Shown in pieces: positions 9,545-21,285 of a stretch of DNA of 64,000 nt. Made by a program: the position numbers and the translations under genes. This DNA is from Pseudomonas viridiflava (GTDB lineage Bacteria; Pseudomonadota; Gammaproteobacteria; Pseudomonadales; Pseudomonadaceae): NCBI RefSeq assembly GCF_900591205.1, contig NZ_UUPU01000001.1, forward strand, positions 620,001-684,000, in the 5' to 3' direction. Under the pieces are notes generated by a model, which ran no database searches, was not told where the DNA came from, and saw nothing but the letters and a program-made list of their open reading frames with translations. Position 1 is the stretch's first letter. The number at the start of each line of letters is the position of its first letter.

Positions 9545-9940
9545 TTACTGGTCGAGTTCTTCAACGGCTTGCTGCAGGTCCTTGCGCGACTGGGCGAGCT
9601 TGTCCTTGCGCTTGTTGATCTTGTCCGCGTCGCCTTTTTTCATCGCCTTGTCGAGGTCGGCCTGACGGCGGCTGACTTCGTGCTTGGCGTCGAGCACCTT
9701 GTTTTCCCGCTCCTTGCGCAGCGAAGCGTCGGTGCAGTTGGCGGTGACTTCGCTGAGGGCTTTCTCCAGGCCGGCCTGTTGCGCGCTGTTGCCATGGGCC
9801 TTGGCCTGTTCAATTTGAGTGCTGATGGCCTGGCGTTTGGCCGCGCAGCCGGTGAGTGGCGGGGTTTCTTCGGCCGCCAGCAACGGCGTGGCCATAAAGC
9901 TTGCGACGGTCAGCAGGGCAAAGGGGGCTAGAAATTTCAT
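9545..9940 (-). CDS. DUF1090 (YqjC-like) exported protein
   Basis: A 131-residue periplasmic protein with a signal peptide (cleavage after PLLAA), two cysteines (GCAAKRQ and NCTD) and a charged coiled-coil-like second half (HEVSRRQADLDKAMKKGDAD). This fits the DUF1090/YqjC family, whose function is unknown. ATG 9940 is chosen because GGAG lies just upstream; a longer in-frame start at 10021 would bury the signal peptide and overlap ligB. A similarly built protein lies on the other side of ligB (11771-12121). Confidence 0.82.
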   Translation of the reverse strand: MKFLAPFALLTVASFMATPLLAAEETPPLTGCAAKRQAISTQIEQAKAHGNSAQQAGLEKALSEVTANCTDASLRKERENKVLDAKHEVSRRQADLDKAMKKGDADKINKRKDKLAQSRKDLQQAVEELDQ

Positions 9941-10010
9941 AGGGAACTCCAGGGTCGCAATCGGATGGCAGGGTGAATTCTGCCGCAGTTCAAAGGGGGT
10001 GGAGCCGGGT

Positions 10011-11705
<1,695 letters not shown>

Positions 11706-11731
11706 CTAAGGGATTCCCTTGCCCACAAAAA

Positions 11732-11751
11732 AGCCCCGACGGTGCGGGGCT
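11732..11751 (-). terminator. Intrinsic terminator downstream of the 116-residue exported protein
   Basis: A GC stem (AGCCCCG / CGGGGCT) with a short loop. On the minus strand it is followed by six T, giving a classical rho-independent terminator placed between the gene ending at 11771 and the ligB start. Confidence 0.85.
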
Positions 11752-11770
11752 CTTTACGGGGTGTTTCAAA

Positions 11771-12121
11771 TTACTTGAACAGGCCACCCAAGGCTTTCAC
11801 GGCATCATTCTTATCGGCCTTGGCCTCCTGGGTTTGCTGCTTGGCGTCGACTTTGGCCTGGGTTTCGGCGAGTTTGTTACAGCCTTTGTTGATCTGCTCC
11901 TGCGCCGCTTTGAAAGCCTTCACTTTCAGGGCGTCCTTCTGGGCTTCGGCTACGTCGATCTTGGTTTGCAGGTCTGCCGATTGCTTCTGGCAGTCGCCGG
12001 AATTGCCGCCACCCAGTTGGGAACTCAGGGCGCCACTCAGTGCGCTCAGGTCGGCGGAGTGGGCCGGCAGGGCGAACAGGCTGAGCAGAAGGGCGGCGGG
12101 GGCGAGCGTGGAGATGCGCAT
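11771..12121 (-). CDS. Small exported protein, DUF1090-like architecture
   Basis: A 116-residue protein with a signal peptide cleaved near LPAHSA, then a short Ser/Gly/Leu stretch and an Ala/Lys/Gln-rich helical body with two cysteines (GDCQKQS and KGCNKL). It closes with AVKALGGLFK. I do not recognise a function. The pattern of signal peptide, two Cys and charged helix parallels the DUF1090 protein at 9545-9940, so the two may be distant relatives. ATG 12121 has GAGG upstream; an in-frame ATG at 12187 has no such support and would precede the signal peptide. It has its own terminator. Confidence 0.72.
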   Translation of the reverse strand: MRISTLAPAALLLSLFALPAHSADLSALSGALSSQLGGGNSGDCQKQSADLQTKIDVAEAQKDALKVKAFKAAQEQINKGCNKLAETQAKVDAKQQTQEAKADKNDAVKALGGLFK

Positions 12122-12290
12122 GAAAAACCTCAATGTTCGATTACCTGCGCGCGTGTCTATCCCGGGCTGGCGCAAGGCAATATCCAAATAAGGTCGAGGG
12201 CCCGAGAGGGCGCGGATTCTAGTGGGCCATTATTTGGCCTGCAAGCTTTGGATCCAAAAAATGTGAAGGTCATCGCGTGGGCAATAAAAA

Positions 12291-12316
12291 GCCCCGCCGG
12301 GCGAACCCGGCGGGGC
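12291..12316 (-). terminator. metK intrinsic terminator
   Basis: An 11-bp GC-rich stem (GCCCCGCCGGG) with a 4-base loop, followed on the minus strand by TTTTTATTG. It lies 18 bases beyond the metK stop codon. Confidence 0.9.
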
Positions 12317-12334
12317 TTTGGGGGCAACGCGTGC

Positions 12335-13525
12335 TTACAGGCCGGCGGCGGTGCGCAGGTCGTTGGCGCGGTCGGTCTTTTCCCAGGTAAACGTGGTGAA
12401 GGTGTCGTCGCCGACAGTCTTCTGCGCAGGGGTGCGGCCGAAGTGGCCGTAGGCTGCGGTTTCCTGGTACATCGGGTGCAGCAGGTCGAGCATGGTGGTG
12501 ATCGCGTACGGGCGCAGGTCGAAGATTTCGCGCACCAGTTTGACGATCTTGTCGTCGCTGATCTTGCCGGTTCCGAAGGTGTTCAGCGAGATCGACGTAG
12601 GCTGGGCCACGCCAATCGCGTAGGAAACCTGGATCTCGCAACGCTCGGCCAGGCCAGCCGCGACGATGTTCTTGGCCACGTAACGACCGGCGTAGGCGGC
12701 CGAACGGTCCACCTTGGACGGGTCTTTGCCGGAGAACGCACCACCGCCGTGACGCGCCATGCCGCCGTAGCTGTCGACGATGATCTTGCGACCCGTCAGG
12801 CCGCAGTCGCCCACCGGGCCACCGATGATGAACTGGCCGGTAGGGTTGATGTGGAACTGGGTGTCTTTGCTCAGCAGTTCGGCAGGCAACACGTGCTTGA
12901 CGATCAGTTCCATCACGCCTTCGCGCAGGTCGGCGTAGGAAACGTCCGGGTTGTGCTGGGTCGACAGTACAACGGCGTCGATACCCACGACTTTGCCGCC
13001 TTCATAACGGCAGGTCACCTGGGACTTGGCGTCCGGGCGCAGCCATGGCAGCAGGCCGTCTTTGCGCGCTTGCGCCTGGCGCTGCACCAGTTGGTGCGAG
13101 AAGGTGATCGGCGCCGGCATCAGCACGTCGGTTTCGTTGCTGGCGTAGCCGAACATCAGGCCCTGGTCGCCGGCGCCCTGATCTTCAGGCTTGGCGCGGT
13201 CCACACCCTGGTTGATATCGGGCGATTGCTTGCCGATGATGTTCATCACGCCGCACGTGGCGCCGTCGAAGCCGACGTCGGAGCTGTTGTAGCCAATGTC
13301 AGTGATCACGTCACGAACGATCTGCTCCAGATCGACCCAGGCGGTGGTGGTCACTTCACCGGCGATGATCGCCACGCCCGTTTTCACCAGAGTCTCGCAC
13401 GCCACACGGGCGAACTTGTCTTCAGCAATGATGGCGTCCAGCACCGCGTCAGAAATCTGGTCGGCGATTTTGTCCGGATGCCCTTCAGACACGGACTCGG
13501 AGGTGAAAAGGGAGTATTCGCTCAT
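12335..13525 (-). CDS. metK: S-adenosylmethionine synthase
   Basis: A 396-residue cytosolic enzyme making S-adenosylmethionine from methionine and ATP. Hallmarks are [10 protein letters not shown] near the N-terminus, [12 protein letters not shown], and the phosphate-binding [19 protein letters not shown]. Length equals the family norm. ATG 13525 is chosen (MSEYSLF is the usual N-terminus) with AGGA upstream, rather than the in-frame ATG at 13606, which overlaps the preceding gene. It is 19 bases downstream of an ArsR-methyltransferase gene on the same strand, so the two are probably co-transcribed and the regulator probably controls SAM synthesis. Confidence 0.98.
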   Translation of the reverse strand: MSEYSLFTSESVSEGHPDKIADQISDAVLDAIIAEDKFARVACETLVKTGVAIIAGEVTTTAWVDLEQIVRDVITDIGYNSSDVGFDGATCGVMNIIGKQSPDINQGVDRAKPEDQGAGDQGLMFGYASNETDVLMPAPITFSHQLVQRQAQARKDGLLPWLRPDAKSQVTCRYEGGKVVGIDAVVLSTQHNPDVSYADLREGVMELIVKHVLPAELLSKDTQFHINPTGQFIIGGPVGDCGLTGRKIIVDSYGGMARHGGGAFSGKDPSKVDRSAAYAGRYVAKNIVAAGLAERCEIQVSYAIGVAQPTSISLNTFGTGKISDDKIVKLVREIFDLRPYAITTMLDLLHPMYQETAAYGHFGRTPAQKTVGDDTFTTFTWEKTDRANDLRTAAGL

Positions 13526-13544
13526 CTCGATGTTTTCCTGATAT

Positions 13545-14540
13545 TTACCGATGGTGAGTGTCGCCAGCCGGTCGCTGAAAATGGCGGACCTGGATCTGGA
13601 AACCATTACGTAAACCTACATAGAGGCTTTCCCCGGGGACGAGCCCCGCAGCGGTGGCCCAACGGGCCAGATCGTCCTGTTCAAAACCCAACCAGAGATC
13701 ACCGCAGGCCTCCTTGGCCCAACTCTGGTTGTGGCTGCATAAATCTGTGACCAGCAGGCTACCGCCGGGTTGCAGCAAATTCGCCATCTGCTTGAGGGCG
13801 TCGGCGGGGGCGGCAAAATGGTGCAGCACCATATTCAGCACCACGCAGTCGGCCTGCAGACTGTTGTGATTAAGCGCGTCCGCCAACTGCAGACGCACAT
13901 TGCCCAGCGCTTCGCGCTCGCACAGCTGGCGGGCCAGTTCGAGCATCGCCGGGCTGTTGTCCAGCGCCGTAACCTGCTTGAAACGCCGTGCCAGGTCCGG
14001 CAGAAAACCACCGTCCCCCGGGCCGACTTCCAGCGCCGTCGCCTCATTACTGAAGCTCAGCTTGTCCAACAGCGCCAGTACGCTGTCGCGGTATTGGGGC
14101 AAGCCGGCGATCAGGTCCTGTTGGGCGCGAAACTTCTCGGCTACCCGTGCGAAAAAGTCTTGGCTCGCAGCGGCGCGTTGCCCGTGGACCTGGCCGATGC
14201 GCGACTGCACGTCGCCGGGCAGGCTCAGGTTGTCCACTTCGTCGAGCAGGGCGGCGTGCAGCTTGCCGCCGAGCAACTCGGTGTGGGGCAGGGCGCGGCG
14301 GTAAAAAATCGCATTGCCTTCACGGCGCGTCGCTACCAGGTCGGCCTGGGCCAGCACCTTGAGGTGGTGGCTCATGCCCGACTGGCCGATGGCGAAGATC
14401 TGCGCCAGCTCCAGTACGCCGAAAGAGTCGTTGGCCAGTGCGCGCAATACGTTCAGGCGCAGCGGATCACCAGCGGCCTTGCACAAGGCAGCCAGCTCAT
14501 CGCCGTCGTCGGGACGCAGGGAGGGCACGGGTAAGTTCAT
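13545..14540 (-). CDS. ArsR-family regulator fused to a SAM-dependent methyltransferase
   Basis: A 331-residue two-domain protein. Residues about 15-95 form an ArsR-type winged helix ([19 protein letters not shown] as recognition helix, then a wing ending in YRRAL). Residues about 150-320 are a class I methyltransferase with motif [15 protein letters not shown] and [13 protein letters not shown]. The ArsR part lacks an obvious CxCxxC metal site, so it probably senses a metabolite. Position immediately before metK suggests SAM or S-adenosylhomocysteine sensing, as described for the ArsR-family methionine regulators SahR/SamR in Proteobacteria; that link is inference. A perfect 26-bp palindrome lies 41 bases upstream. 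Confidence 0.88.
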   Translation of the reverse strand: MNLPVPSLRPDDGDELAALCKAAGDPLRLNVLRALANDSFGVLELAQIFAIGQSGMSHHLKVLAQADLVATRREGNAIFYRRALPHTELLGGKLHAALLDEVDNLSLPGDVQSRIGQVHGQRAAASQDFFARVAEKFRAQQDLIAGLPQYRDSVLALLDKLSFSNEATALEVGPGDGGFLPDLARRFKQVTALDNSPAMLELARQLCEREALGNVRLQLADALNHNSLQADCVVLNMVLHHFAAPADALKQMANLLQPGGSLLVTDLCSHNQSWAKEACGDLWLGFEQDDLARWATAAGLVPGESLYVGLRNGFQIQVRHFQRPAGDTHHR

Positions 14541-14580
14541 AAGGCCAGCAGTCTAGAGACGGGTGGAAATCCCTGCAAGG

Positions 14581-14606
14581 CCAATATCAAAAAGTTTTGA
14601 TATTGG
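14581..14606. promoter_or_regulatory. 26-bp perfect palindrome, candidate operator of the ArsR-methyltransferase/metK operon
   Basis: Two 12-base arms, CCAATATCAAAA (14581-14592) and its exact reverse complement (14595-14606), separated by AG. It lies in the divergent gap between the ArsR-type regulator (start 14540) and tkt (start 14814). Size and symmetry fit an ArsR dimer site. The right arm includes TTGATA, which could serve as a -35 element toward tkt. Confidence 0.72.
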
Positions 14607-14618
14607 TCGATAATCGGT

Positions 14619-14641
14619 GGTTATAAGCAGTCGCTATAACC
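14619..14641. promoter_or_regulatory. Inverted repeat GGTTATA-N9-TATAACC before tkt
   Basis: A perfect 7-base inverted repeat with 9-base spacer, 173 bases upstream of the tkt start and 12 bases after the 26-bp palindrome. It holds the only TATAA-like boxes in this gap and may be part of the tkt promoter or a second regulator site. Confidence 0.4.
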
Positions 14642-14813
14642 TTTAGACGAGCGGGTAGGCGTTTTCTGCAAGCGATTGCCGGGCAAACCGCAGGAAAAAC
14701 ACCTGCAAGTGACTATCTGTCATTGCCCGCAGGCGGTGGCTGAGGGAAAATGCCGGTCCTTTTTTGCGTTTCTTTTATTCACTCTCTATTTCAGAATCCT
14801 CAGGAGAACAGCG

Positions 14814-16811
14814 ATGCCCAGCCGTCGTGAGCGTGCCAACGCCATTCGTGCCCTCAGCATGGATGCCGTGCAAAAAGCCAACAGCGGCCATCCCGGTGCC
14901 CCGATGGGCATGGCGGATATCGCCGAGGTACTTTGGCGTGACTACCTGAAACACAACCCGAGCAACCCGTCGTTCGCCGACCGCGACCGCTTCGTGCTGT
15001 CCAACGGCCATGGCTCGATGCTGATCTATTCGCTGCTGCACCTGACCGGCTACGACGTCACCATTGATGACCTCAAAAGCTTCCGCCAGCTGCACAGCCG
15101 CACCCCGGGCCACCCGGAATTCGGCTATACCCCAGGCGTCGAGACCACCACCGGTCCCCTGGGTCAGGGCCTGGCCAACGCCGTAGGCTTCGCCCTGGCT
15201 GAAAAAGTCTTGGGCGCGCAGTTCAACCGCCCTGGCCATAACATCGTCGACCACCACACCTACGTGTTCCTGGGTGATGGCTGCATGATGGAAGGCATTT
15301 CCCACGAAGTCGCTTCCCTGGCCGGCACTCTGGGCCTGGGCAAGCTGATTGCCTTCTACGATGACAACGGCATCTCCATCGACGGCGAAGTCGAAGGCTG
15401 GTTCACCGATGACACGCCGAAGCGTTTCGAAGCCTATAACTGGCAGGTGATTCGCAATGTTGACGGCCACGATCCGGAAGAGATCAAGACCGCCATCGAC
15501 ACCGCCCGCAAGAGCGAGCAGCCGACCCTGATCTGCTGCAAGACCACCATCGGTTTCGGCTCGCCGAACAAGCAAGGTAAAGAAGACTGCCACGGCGCCC
15601 CACTGGGTGACGCGGAAATCGCCCTGACCCGTGCAGCGCTGAAGTGGAACCACGGCCCATTCGAAATCCCGGCTGACATCTACGCCGAGTGGAGCGCCAA
15701 GGAAAAAGGTCTGGCGACCGAAGCCGAGTGGGACCAGCGTTTCGCTGCCTACTCCGCCGAATTCCCGGAATTGGCCAACGAACTGGTACGCCGCCTGGCC
15801 GGTGACCTGCCTGCCGACTTCTCGGAAAAAGCCTCGGCCTATATCGCCGAAGTCGCGGCCAAGGGTGAGACCATCGCCAGCCGTAAAGCCAGCCAGAACA
15901 CCCTGAACGCTTTCGGTCCGCTGCTGCCGGAGATCCTCGGCGGTTCGGCTGACCTGGCCGGTTCCAACCTGACCCTGTGGAAAGGCTGCAAAGGCGTGTC
16001 GGCTGAAGATGCCAGCGGCAACTACATGTACTACGGCGTGCGCGAGTTCGGCATGAGCGCCATCATGAACGGCGTGTCCCTGCACGGCGGCCTGGTGCCT
16101 TACGGCGCTACCTTCCTGATGTTCATGGAATACGCCCGTAACGCCGTACGTATGGCGGCGCTGATGAAGAAGCGCGTGATCCATGTGTACACCCACGACT
16201 CCATCGGCCTGGGCGAAGACGGCCCGACGCACCAACCGGTCGAGCAATTGACCAGCCTGCGTACCACGCCGAACCTGGATTGCTGGCGCCCAGCCGACGC
16301 GGTGGAGTCCGCCGTGGCCTGGAAGCACGCGATCGAGCGCAAGGACGGCCCTTCGGCGCTGATCTTCTCGCGTCAGAACCTGCAGCATCAGGTGCGTACC
16401 GACGCACAGATCGCCGACATCAGCCGTGGCGGTTACGTGCTGAAAGACTGCATCGGCGAGCCGGAGTTGATCCTGATCTCCACCGGTTCCGAAGTGGGCC
16501 TGACCGTTCAGGCTTACGACAAGCTGACCGAGCAAGGCCGCAACGTGCGCGTTGTGTCCATGCCGTGCACCAGCGTGTTCGAAGCTCAGGACGCCGGCTA
16601 CAAGCAATCGGTGCTGCCGTTGCAGGTCAGCGCACGTATCGCCATCGAAGCGGCGCACGCCGACTATTGGTACAAGTACGTGGGCCTGGAAGGCCGCGTG
16701 ATCGGCATGACCACCTACGGTGAGTCGGCGCCGGCGCCAGCATTGTTCGAAGAGTTCGGCTTCACCCTGGAAAACATCCTGGGTCAGGCTGAAGAGCTGC
16801 TGGAAGACTAA
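14814..16811 (+). CDS. tkt: Transketolase
   Basis: A 665-residue thiamine-diphosphate enzyme of the pentose phosphate pathway, moving two-carbon units between ketoses and aldoses. Seen motifs: [13 protein letters not shown] (substrate/TPP region), the TPP-Mg motif [31 protein letters not shown], and the pyrimidine-domain [20 protein letters not shown] with [19 protein letters not shown] 14814 follows AGGAG at 14802-14806 and gives the family length; in-frame upstream codons are not conserved-looking. The first of four same-strand central-metabolism genes; erythrose-4-phosphate made here is the substrate of the next gene's product. Confidence 0.97.
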   Translation: MPSRRERANAIRALSMDAVQKANSGHPGAPMGMADIAEVLWRDYLKHNPSNPSFADRDRFVLSNGHGSMLIYSLLHLTGYDVTIDDLKSFRQLHSRTPGHPEFGYTPGVETTTGPLGQGLANAVGFALAEKVLGAQFNRPGHNIVDHHTYVFLGDGCMMEGISHEVASLAGTLGLGKLIAFYDDNGISIDGEVEGWFTDDTPKRFEAYNWQVIRNVDGHDPEEIKTAIDTARKSEQPTLICCKTTIGFGSPNKQGKEDCHGAPLGDAEIALTRAALKWNHGPFEIPADIYAEWSAKEKGLATEAEWDQRFAAYSAEFPELANELVRRLAGDLPADFSEKASAYIAEVAAKGETIASRKASQNTLNAFGPLLPEILGGSADLAGSNLTLWKGCKGVSAEDASGNYMYYGVREFGMSAIMNGVSLHGGLVPYGATFLMFMEYARNAVRMAALMKKRVIHVYTHDSIGLGEDGPTHQPVEQLTSLRTTPNLDCWRPADAVESAVAWKHAIERKDGPSALIFSRQNLQHQVRTDAQIADISRGGYVLKDCIGEPELILISTGSEVGLTVQAYDKLTEQGRNVRVVSMPCTSVFEAQDAGYKQSVLPLQVSARIAIEAAHADYWYKYVGLEGRVIGMTTYGESAPAPALFEEFGFTLENILGQAEELLED

Positions 16812-16837
16812 GTCAGTCTGCGTTGTCTGTACTGGCG

Positions 16838-16906
16838 CTATCGCGGGCAAGCCCGCTCCCACATTTGGATCGCGGTCTAATGTGGGAGCGGGCTTGCCCG
16901 CGATAG
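16838..16906. repeat. REP inverted pair, family A
   Basis: Two 26-base arms, CTATCGCGGGCAAGCCCGCT... at 16838-16863 and its reverse complement at 16881-16906, separated by 17 bases. Sits between tkt and epd and may act as an mRNA stabilising hairpin. Confidence 0.9.
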
Positions 16907-16949
16907 CGATAGTGCCTTCAACACCGAACTAACCTTGATCGAGAACCCC

Positions 16950-18005
16950 ATGCCTCAACCGCGTCCCTACAAAGTTGCACTCAACGGCTACGGCCGTATT
17001 GGTCGTTGCGTCTTGCGTGCTCTGTTCGAGCGAGGGGCGGCGGCCGGTTTTGAGATTGTCGCGATCAACGATTTGGCCGACATGGCCAGCATCGAATACC
17101 TGACACGCTTTGACTCCACCCACGGCCGGTTCCCCGGCGAAGTGCGAGTGGAAGGCGATTGTCTGCATATCAATGGCGACTGCGTAAAAGTACTGCGCAG
17201 TGCCACCCCCGAGGGCATCGACTGGGCGGCGCTGGGCGTCGACCTGGTGTTGGAATGCTCCGGTGCCTATCACACCCGCGCCGATGGCCAGCGTTTTCTC
17301 GACGCCGGCGCACCGCGTGTGCTGTTTTCCCAGCCGATGGCCAGCGAGACGGATGTCGACGCCACCATTGTCTATGGCATCAACCAGGATTGCCTGACCG
17401 GCGACGAGCTGCTGGTCTCCAACGCTTCCTGTACCACCAACTGCAGCGTGCCGTTGTTGCGCCTGCTGGACCAGGCGATCGGCCTGGATTACGTGTCGAT
17501 CACCACGATTCACTCGGCGATGAACGACCAGCCGGTTATCGACGCCTACCATCATGAAGACCTGCGTCGTACACGCTCGGCGTTTCAATCGGTGATTCCA
17601 GTGTCCACCGGCCTGGCTCGCGGCATCGAAAGATTGTTACCGGAACTTGCCGGGCGAATTCAGGCCAAAGCCGTACGGGTGCCGACGGTGAACGTGTCTT
17701 GCCTGGACATCACCATGCAAACCATCAGTGACACTGACGCGACGGAGGTCAACCGGATCCTGCGCGACGCCGCCACCAGTGGCCCGCTCAAAGGTTTGCT
17801 GGCCTACACCGAGTTGCCGCACGCCAGTTGTGATTTCAACCATGACCCGCATTCGGCGATTGTTGATGCCAGCCAGACCCGCGTTTCCGGCCCGAGGCTG
17901 GTGAATATCTTGGCTTGGTTCGACAACGAATGGGGGTTTGCCAACCGAATGCTGGATGTTGCGGAACATTATCTGCACATCGCCTCTGCTAAATCTGCCC
18001 TTTAA
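16950..18005 (+). CDS. epd: D-erythrose-4-phosphate dehydrogenase
   Basis: A 351-residue NAD-dependent enzyme of the GAPDH superfamily. It oxidises erythrose-4-phosphate to 4-phosphoerythronate, the first step of DXP-dependent pyridoxal phosphate synthesis. N-terminal Rossmann motif [18 protein letters not shown], catalytic [14 protein letters not shown] with the nucleophilic Cys, and C-terminal [14 protein letters not shown] are seen. The tkt-epd-pgk-fba order favours Epd over a true GAPDH. ATG 16950 ([15 protein letters not shown]) is preferred to a TTG at 16935. Confidence 0.93.
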   Translation: MPQPRPYKVALNGYGRIGRCVLRALFERGAAAGFEIVAINDLADMASIEYLTRFDSTHGRFPGEVRVEGDCLHINGDCVKVLRSATPEGIDWAALGVDLVLECSGAYHTRADGQRFLDAGAPRVLFSQPMASETDVDATIVYGINQDCLTGDELLVSNASCTTNCSVPLLRLLDQAIGLDYVSITTIHSAMNDQPVIDAYHHEDLRRTRSAFQSVIPVSTGLARGIERLLPELAGRIQAKAVRVPTVNVSCLDITMQTISDTDATEVNRILRDAATSGPLKGLLAYTELPHASCDFNHDPHSAIVDASQTRVSGPRLVNILAWFDNEWGFANRMLDVAEHYLHIASAKSAL

Positions 18006-18031
18006 ATCAGCTAACTCAGGAACTGCGACCC

Positions 18032-19195
18032 ATGACCGTGTTGAAGATGACCGACCTCGATCTGCAAGGTAAGCGCGTACTGATTCGCGAAGACCTCAAC
18101 GTCCCAGTCAAGGACGGTGTTGTCACCAGCGATGCGCGAATCCTGGCCTCGCTGCCGACCATCAAGCTGGCCCTGGAAAAAGGTGCGGCCGTGATGGTCT
18201 GCTCCCACCTGGGGCGCCCGACCGAAGGTGAGTTCTCCGCTGAAAACAGCCTCAAGCCGGTGGCCGAGTACCTGAGCAAGGCCCTGGGCCGCGACGTGCC
18301 GCTGGTGGCTGACTACCTGGGTGGTGTGGACGTGAAGGCCGGCGACATCGTGCTGTTTGAAAACGTGCGCTTCAACAAAGGCGAGAAAAAGAACAGCGAC
18401 GAACTGGCCCAGCAATACGCGGCTCTGTGCGACGTGTTTGTGATGGACGCCTTCGGCACCGCGCACCGCGCCGAAGGGTCGACCCACGGCGTGGCCAAGT
18501 TTGCCAAAGTCGCCGCCGCCGGCCCGTTGCTGGCCGCTGAACTGGACGCACTGGGCAAGGCCCTGGGTGCTCCAGCGCAACCGATGGCGGCCATCGTTGC
18601 CGGCTCCAAGGTGTCGACCAAGCTGGACGTGCTTAACAGCCTCAGCCAGATCTGCAACCAACTGATTGTCGGCGGCGGCATTGCCAACACCTTCCTGGCC
18701 GCAGCCGGTCACCCGGTGGGCAAGTCGCTGTACGAGCCGGACCTGCTGGACACCGCCCGCGCCATCGCGGCAAAAGTAAGCGTGCCGTTGCCGGTGGACG
18801 TGGTGGTTGCCAAGGAATTCGCCGAAAGCGCGGAAGCCACCGTCAAGCTCATCGCTGACGTGGCCGCCGACGACATGATCCTGGATATCGGCCCGCAAAC
18901 CGCGGCCAACTTCGCAGAACTGCTGAAAGCCTCGCAAACCATCCTGTGGAACGGCCCGGTCGGCGTGTTCGAGTTCGACCAGTTCGGCAATGGCACCAAA
19001 GTGCTGGCCAAGGCGATTGCCGAAAGCTCGGCATTCTCCATCGCTGGCGGCGGCGACACCCTGGCGGCCATAGATAAATATGGCGTTGCTGACCAGATCT
19101 CCTACATTTCTACCGGTGGCGGCGCGTTCCTTGAGTTCGTCGAAGGCAAAGTCCTGCCGGCCGTTGAAGTGCTGGAAACCCGAGCCAAAGGCTAA
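18032..19195 (+). CDS. pgk: Phosphoglycerate kinase
   Basis: A 387-residue monomeric kinase interconverting 1,3-bisphosphoglycerate + ADP and 3-phosphoglycerate + ATP. N-domain motif [22 protein letters not shown] and the [10 protein letters not shown] loop, hinge-region [12 protein letters not shown], and C-domain nucleotide loops [14 protein letters not shown] and [16 protein letters not shown] are intact. ATG 18032 has AGGAA upstream. It starts 26 bases after epd and is probably in one transcript with it. In Pseudomonas, which lacks phosphofructokinase, it serves the lower trunk of the Entner-Doudoroff route and gluconeogenesis. Confidence 0.98.
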   Translation: MTVLKMTDLDLQGKRVLIREDLNVPVKDGVVTSDARILASLPTIKLALEKGAAVMVCSHLGRPTEGEFSAENSLKPVAEYLSKALGRDVPLVADYLGGVDVKAGDIVLFENVRFNKGEKKNSDELAQQYAALCDVFVMDAFGTAHRAEGSTHGVAKFAKVAAAGPLLAAELDALGKALGAPAQPMAAIVAGSKVSTKLDVLNSLSQICNQLIVGGGIANTFLAAAGHPVGKSLYEPDLLDTARAIAAKVSVPLPVDVVVAKEFAESAEATVKLIADVAADDMILDIGPQTAANFAELLKASQTILWNGPVGVFEFDQFGNGTKVLAKAIAESSAFSIAGGGDTLAAIDKYGVADQISYISTGGGAFLEFVEGKVLPAVEVLETRAKG

Positions 19196-19224
19196 GGCTC
19201 GTGATCCGGAAAAGGAGTATTCCC

Positions 19225-19452
19225 ATGATCAAGTCGTTGGCATTGGTAATCGCAGCGGGCGTGTTGGCCGGCTGCGGCAGCACGCCCAGCACGACGCCGG
19301 AGCCCGGGACGCCTCGGCCGGCGTCGAATAAAAGCTGCTACCAGGCCGATTGGCAAGCCGAAACCATGCCGGTGATCAACAAGCGCATCGGCAATGAGCG
19401 GCTGGAGAAATACGACTCCGCGCCCAACGGTCAGGAACAGGGTTGCCCTTGA
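19225..19452 (+). CDS. Small putative lipoprotein
   Basis: A 75-residue protein with a lipobox (VLAGC at residues 12-16), followed by a Thr/Pro-rich linker (STPSTTPEPGTPRPAS) and a small domain with two cysteines (SCYQADWQAETMPVINKRIG ... GQEQGCP) that may pair. AAGGAG lies 8 bases before the ATG. I do not recognise the family. It lies 29 bases after pgk and before a second lipoprotein gene, so it may be read through from pgk. Confidence 0.72.
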   Translation: MIKSLALVIAAGVLAGCGSTPSTTPEPGTPRPASNKSCYQADWQAETMPVINKRIGNERLEKYDSAPNGQEQGCP

Positions 19453-19514
19453 CGGGTCTGATCAACTAACCGACTGCAGTGGGGGCCCTTGGGGCCCTCG
19501 TTCGAGGATTGGCA

Positions 19515-19850
19515 ATGAAAGGCGTTTTCGCCCTGGCAGCCCTGGCCCTGTTGGCCGGTTGCAGCAGCATGAACATGTTCAACAGCAAGGCAGAGCCTGC
19601 CGATAAATGGACCACCTGGACCTGCGACAGCAAGGCTGAGGTCAACTGGCGTTTTGCCAACCAGGCCCGTTCCGAAGTGGATGTACGCCTCGGTGGCTCG
19701 GACCAGGTTTATCGCCTTAAACAGGAGGTTGCCGCCTCTGGGGTGCTGTACAGCAACGACCAGTTGGCGTTTCACACAAAAGGTGAGGAGGGCCTGGTTT
19801 ACTGGGTCGCCACCGATGATTTGATCGGGCGGGGCTGTAAAGCCCAATAG
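19515..19850 (+). CDS. MliC-like lipoprotein (putative C-type lysozyme inhibitor)
   Basis: A 111-residue lipoprotein (signal ALLAGCSS). The mature domain matches the MliC fold pattern: WTCDSKAEVNWRF, then VYRLKQEVAASGVLYSNDQLAFHTKGEEGLVYW, where MliC proteins carry the conserved SGxxY and KG-E residues that plug the lysozyme active site. A second cysteine near the end (GRGCKAQ) can pair with the WTC cysteine. ATG 19515 has GAGG upstream. MliC family members protect the cell wall from host C-type lysozyme; that role here is inferred from family. Confidence 0.75.
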   Translation: MKGVFALAALALLAGCSSMNMFNSKAEPADKWTTWTCDSKAEVNWRFANQARSEVDVRLGGSDQVYRLKQEVAASGVLYSNDQLAFHTKGEEGLVYWVATDDLIGRGCKAQ

Positions 19851-19870
19851 TGAGGTCAATGAAGATCAAA

Positions 19871-19960
19871 TGTAGGAGCGGGCTTGCCCGCGATGGCGGT
19901 GGGTCAGCCACCGAAGATGTCGGCAGGCAAATCGCTATCGCAGGCAAGCCAGCTCCCACA
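19871..19960. repeat. REP inverted pair, mixed arms
   Basis: Left arm TGTAGGAGCGGGCTTGCCCG, right arm ending GCAAGCCAGCTCCCACA: a family A arm paired with a family C arm, about 40 bases apart, between the MliC-like gene and fba. Confidence 0.8.
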
Positions 19961-20118
19961 TTGATTCGGTTCCAAAATGGAATTCGCGTCGGGCCTCACG
20001 CAGCAATAACGATTCAGCACGTCAGATGCACAAACCCTGACCTGCAATAACTTGAATAGCAGCCGCCGCTACGGCAGGCTTGCACGATTAACGACCCTCG
20101 ACCGGGAGAGACAACACA

Positions 20119-21183
20119 ATGGCACTTATCAGCATGCGTCAAATGCTGGACCACGCAGCCGAGTTCGGCTACGGCGTCCCAGCCTTTAACGTCAACAACC
20201 TTGAGCAGATGCGCGCCATCATGGAAGCCGCTGACAAGACCGACTCCCCTGTGATCGTCCAGGCTTCGGCCGGTGCCCGCAAATACGCCGGCGCGCCGTT
20301 CCTGCGTCACCTGATCCTCGCCGCGATCGAAGAATTCCCACACATCCCGGTGTGCATGCACCAGGACCACGGCACCAGCCCGGACGTGTGCCAGCGCTCC
20401 ATCCAACTGGGCTTCAGCTCGGTGATGATGGACGGCTCCCTCGGCGAAGACGGCAAGACCCCGACCGACTACGAGTACAACGTGCGCGTTACCCAACAAA
20501 CCGTGGCCATGGCTCACGCCTGCGGCGTGTCGGTTGAGGGCGAGTTGGGCTGCCTGGGTTCGCTGGAAACCGGCATGGCCGGCGAAGAAGACGGCATCGG
20601 CGCCGAAGGCGTGCTGGATCACAGCCAGATGCTGACCGACCCGGAAGAAGCCGCCGACTTCGTCAAGAAGACCCAGGTTGATGCCCTGGCCATCGCCATC
20701 GGCACCAGCCACGGCGCCTACAAGTTCACCAAGCCGCCTACCGGCGACGTGCTGGCCATCGACCGCATCAAGGAAATCCACAAACGCATCCCGAACACCC
20801 ACTTGGTGATGCACGGTTCTTCCTCGGTCCCGCAAGAGTGGTTGGCGATCATCAACCAGTACGGCGGCGACATCAAAGAAACCTACGGCGTGCCGGTTGA
20901 AGAAATCGTTGAAGGCATCAAGTACGGCGTGCGCAAGGTCAACATCGACACCGACCTGCGTCTGGCGTCCACCGGTGCGATGCGTCGCCTGATGGCCACC
21001 AACCCGAGTGAATTCGACCCGCGTAAATTCTTTGGCGCTACCGTGACCGCGATGCGTGATGTATGTATCGCGCGTTATGAAGCATTCGGTACTGCCGGTA
21101 ATGCTTCGAAGATCAAGCCGGTCTCTCTGGAAGCGATGTACCAGCGTTACCTGAAAGGTGAGTTGAACGCCAAGGTCAACTAA
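20119..21183 (+). CDS. fba: Class II fructose-1,6-bisphosphate aldolase
   Basis: A 354-residue zinc-dependent aldolase of the Calvin-cycle subtype, interconverting fructose-1,6-bisphosphate with DHAP and glyceraldehyde-3-phosphate. Motifs seen: AFNVNNLEQ, the zinc-ligand region [34 protein letters not shown], and the phosphate/C-terminal loop [23 protein letters not shown] lies upstream of the ATG. In Pseudomonas its main flux is gluconeogenic. A strong terminator follows, closing the tkt-epd-pgk-fba cluster. Confidence 0.97.
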   Translation: MALISMRQMLDHAAEFGYGVPAFNVNNLEQMRAIMEAADKTDSPVIVQASAGARKYAGAPFLRHLILAAIEEFPHIPVCMHQDHGTSPDVCQRSIQLGFSSVMMDGSLGEDGKTPTDYEYNVRVTQQTVAMAHACGVSVEGELGCLGSLETGMAGEEDGIGAEGVLDHSQMLTDPEEAADFVKKTQVDALAIAIGTSHGAYKFTKPPTGDVLAIDRIKEIHKRIPNTHLVMHGSSSVPQEWLAIINQYGGDIKETYGVPVEEIVEGIKYGVRKVNIDTDLRLASTGAMRRLMATNPSEFDPRKFFGATVTAMRDVCIARYEAFGTAGNASKIKPVSLEAMYQRYLKGELNAKVN

Positions 21184-21202
21184 GCCTCAGGTGTTAATAA
21201 AA

Positions 21203-21222
21203 AGCCCGCAGCGATGCGGGCT
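21203..21222 (+). terminator. fba intrinsic terminator
   Basis: Stem AGCCCGCA / TGCGGGCT with a four-base loop, followed by TTTTTTG on the plus strand, 20 bases past the fba stop codon. Confidence 0.93.
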
Positions 21223-21257
21223 TTTTTGTGGGCGCCAGTAAAATCGACGGAAGGGAG

Positions 21258-21285
21258 TTGTAATGTCCATCATGGCGGACATAAT
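21258..21285 (+). promoter_or_regulatory. hipBA promoter with embedded HipB operator
   Basis: A -35-like TTGTAA (21258-21263) and a -10 CATAAT (21280-21285) are 16 bases apart. The spacer is almost filled by the inverted repeat TGTCC-N8-GGACA (21264-21281). E. coli HipB recognises TATCC-N8-GGATA, the same geometry with one base changed per half-site. Binding here would block RNA polymerase, giving autoregulation. A second, weaker palindrome, CCTATATAGG (21307-21316), overlaps the hipB ribosome site. Confidence 0.7.

Noticed and set aside
14775..16862. A 695-codon minus-strand open frame opposite tkt
   Set aside because: Same kind of shadow; the transketolase motifs are on the plus strand, and this frame crosses into a REP element.
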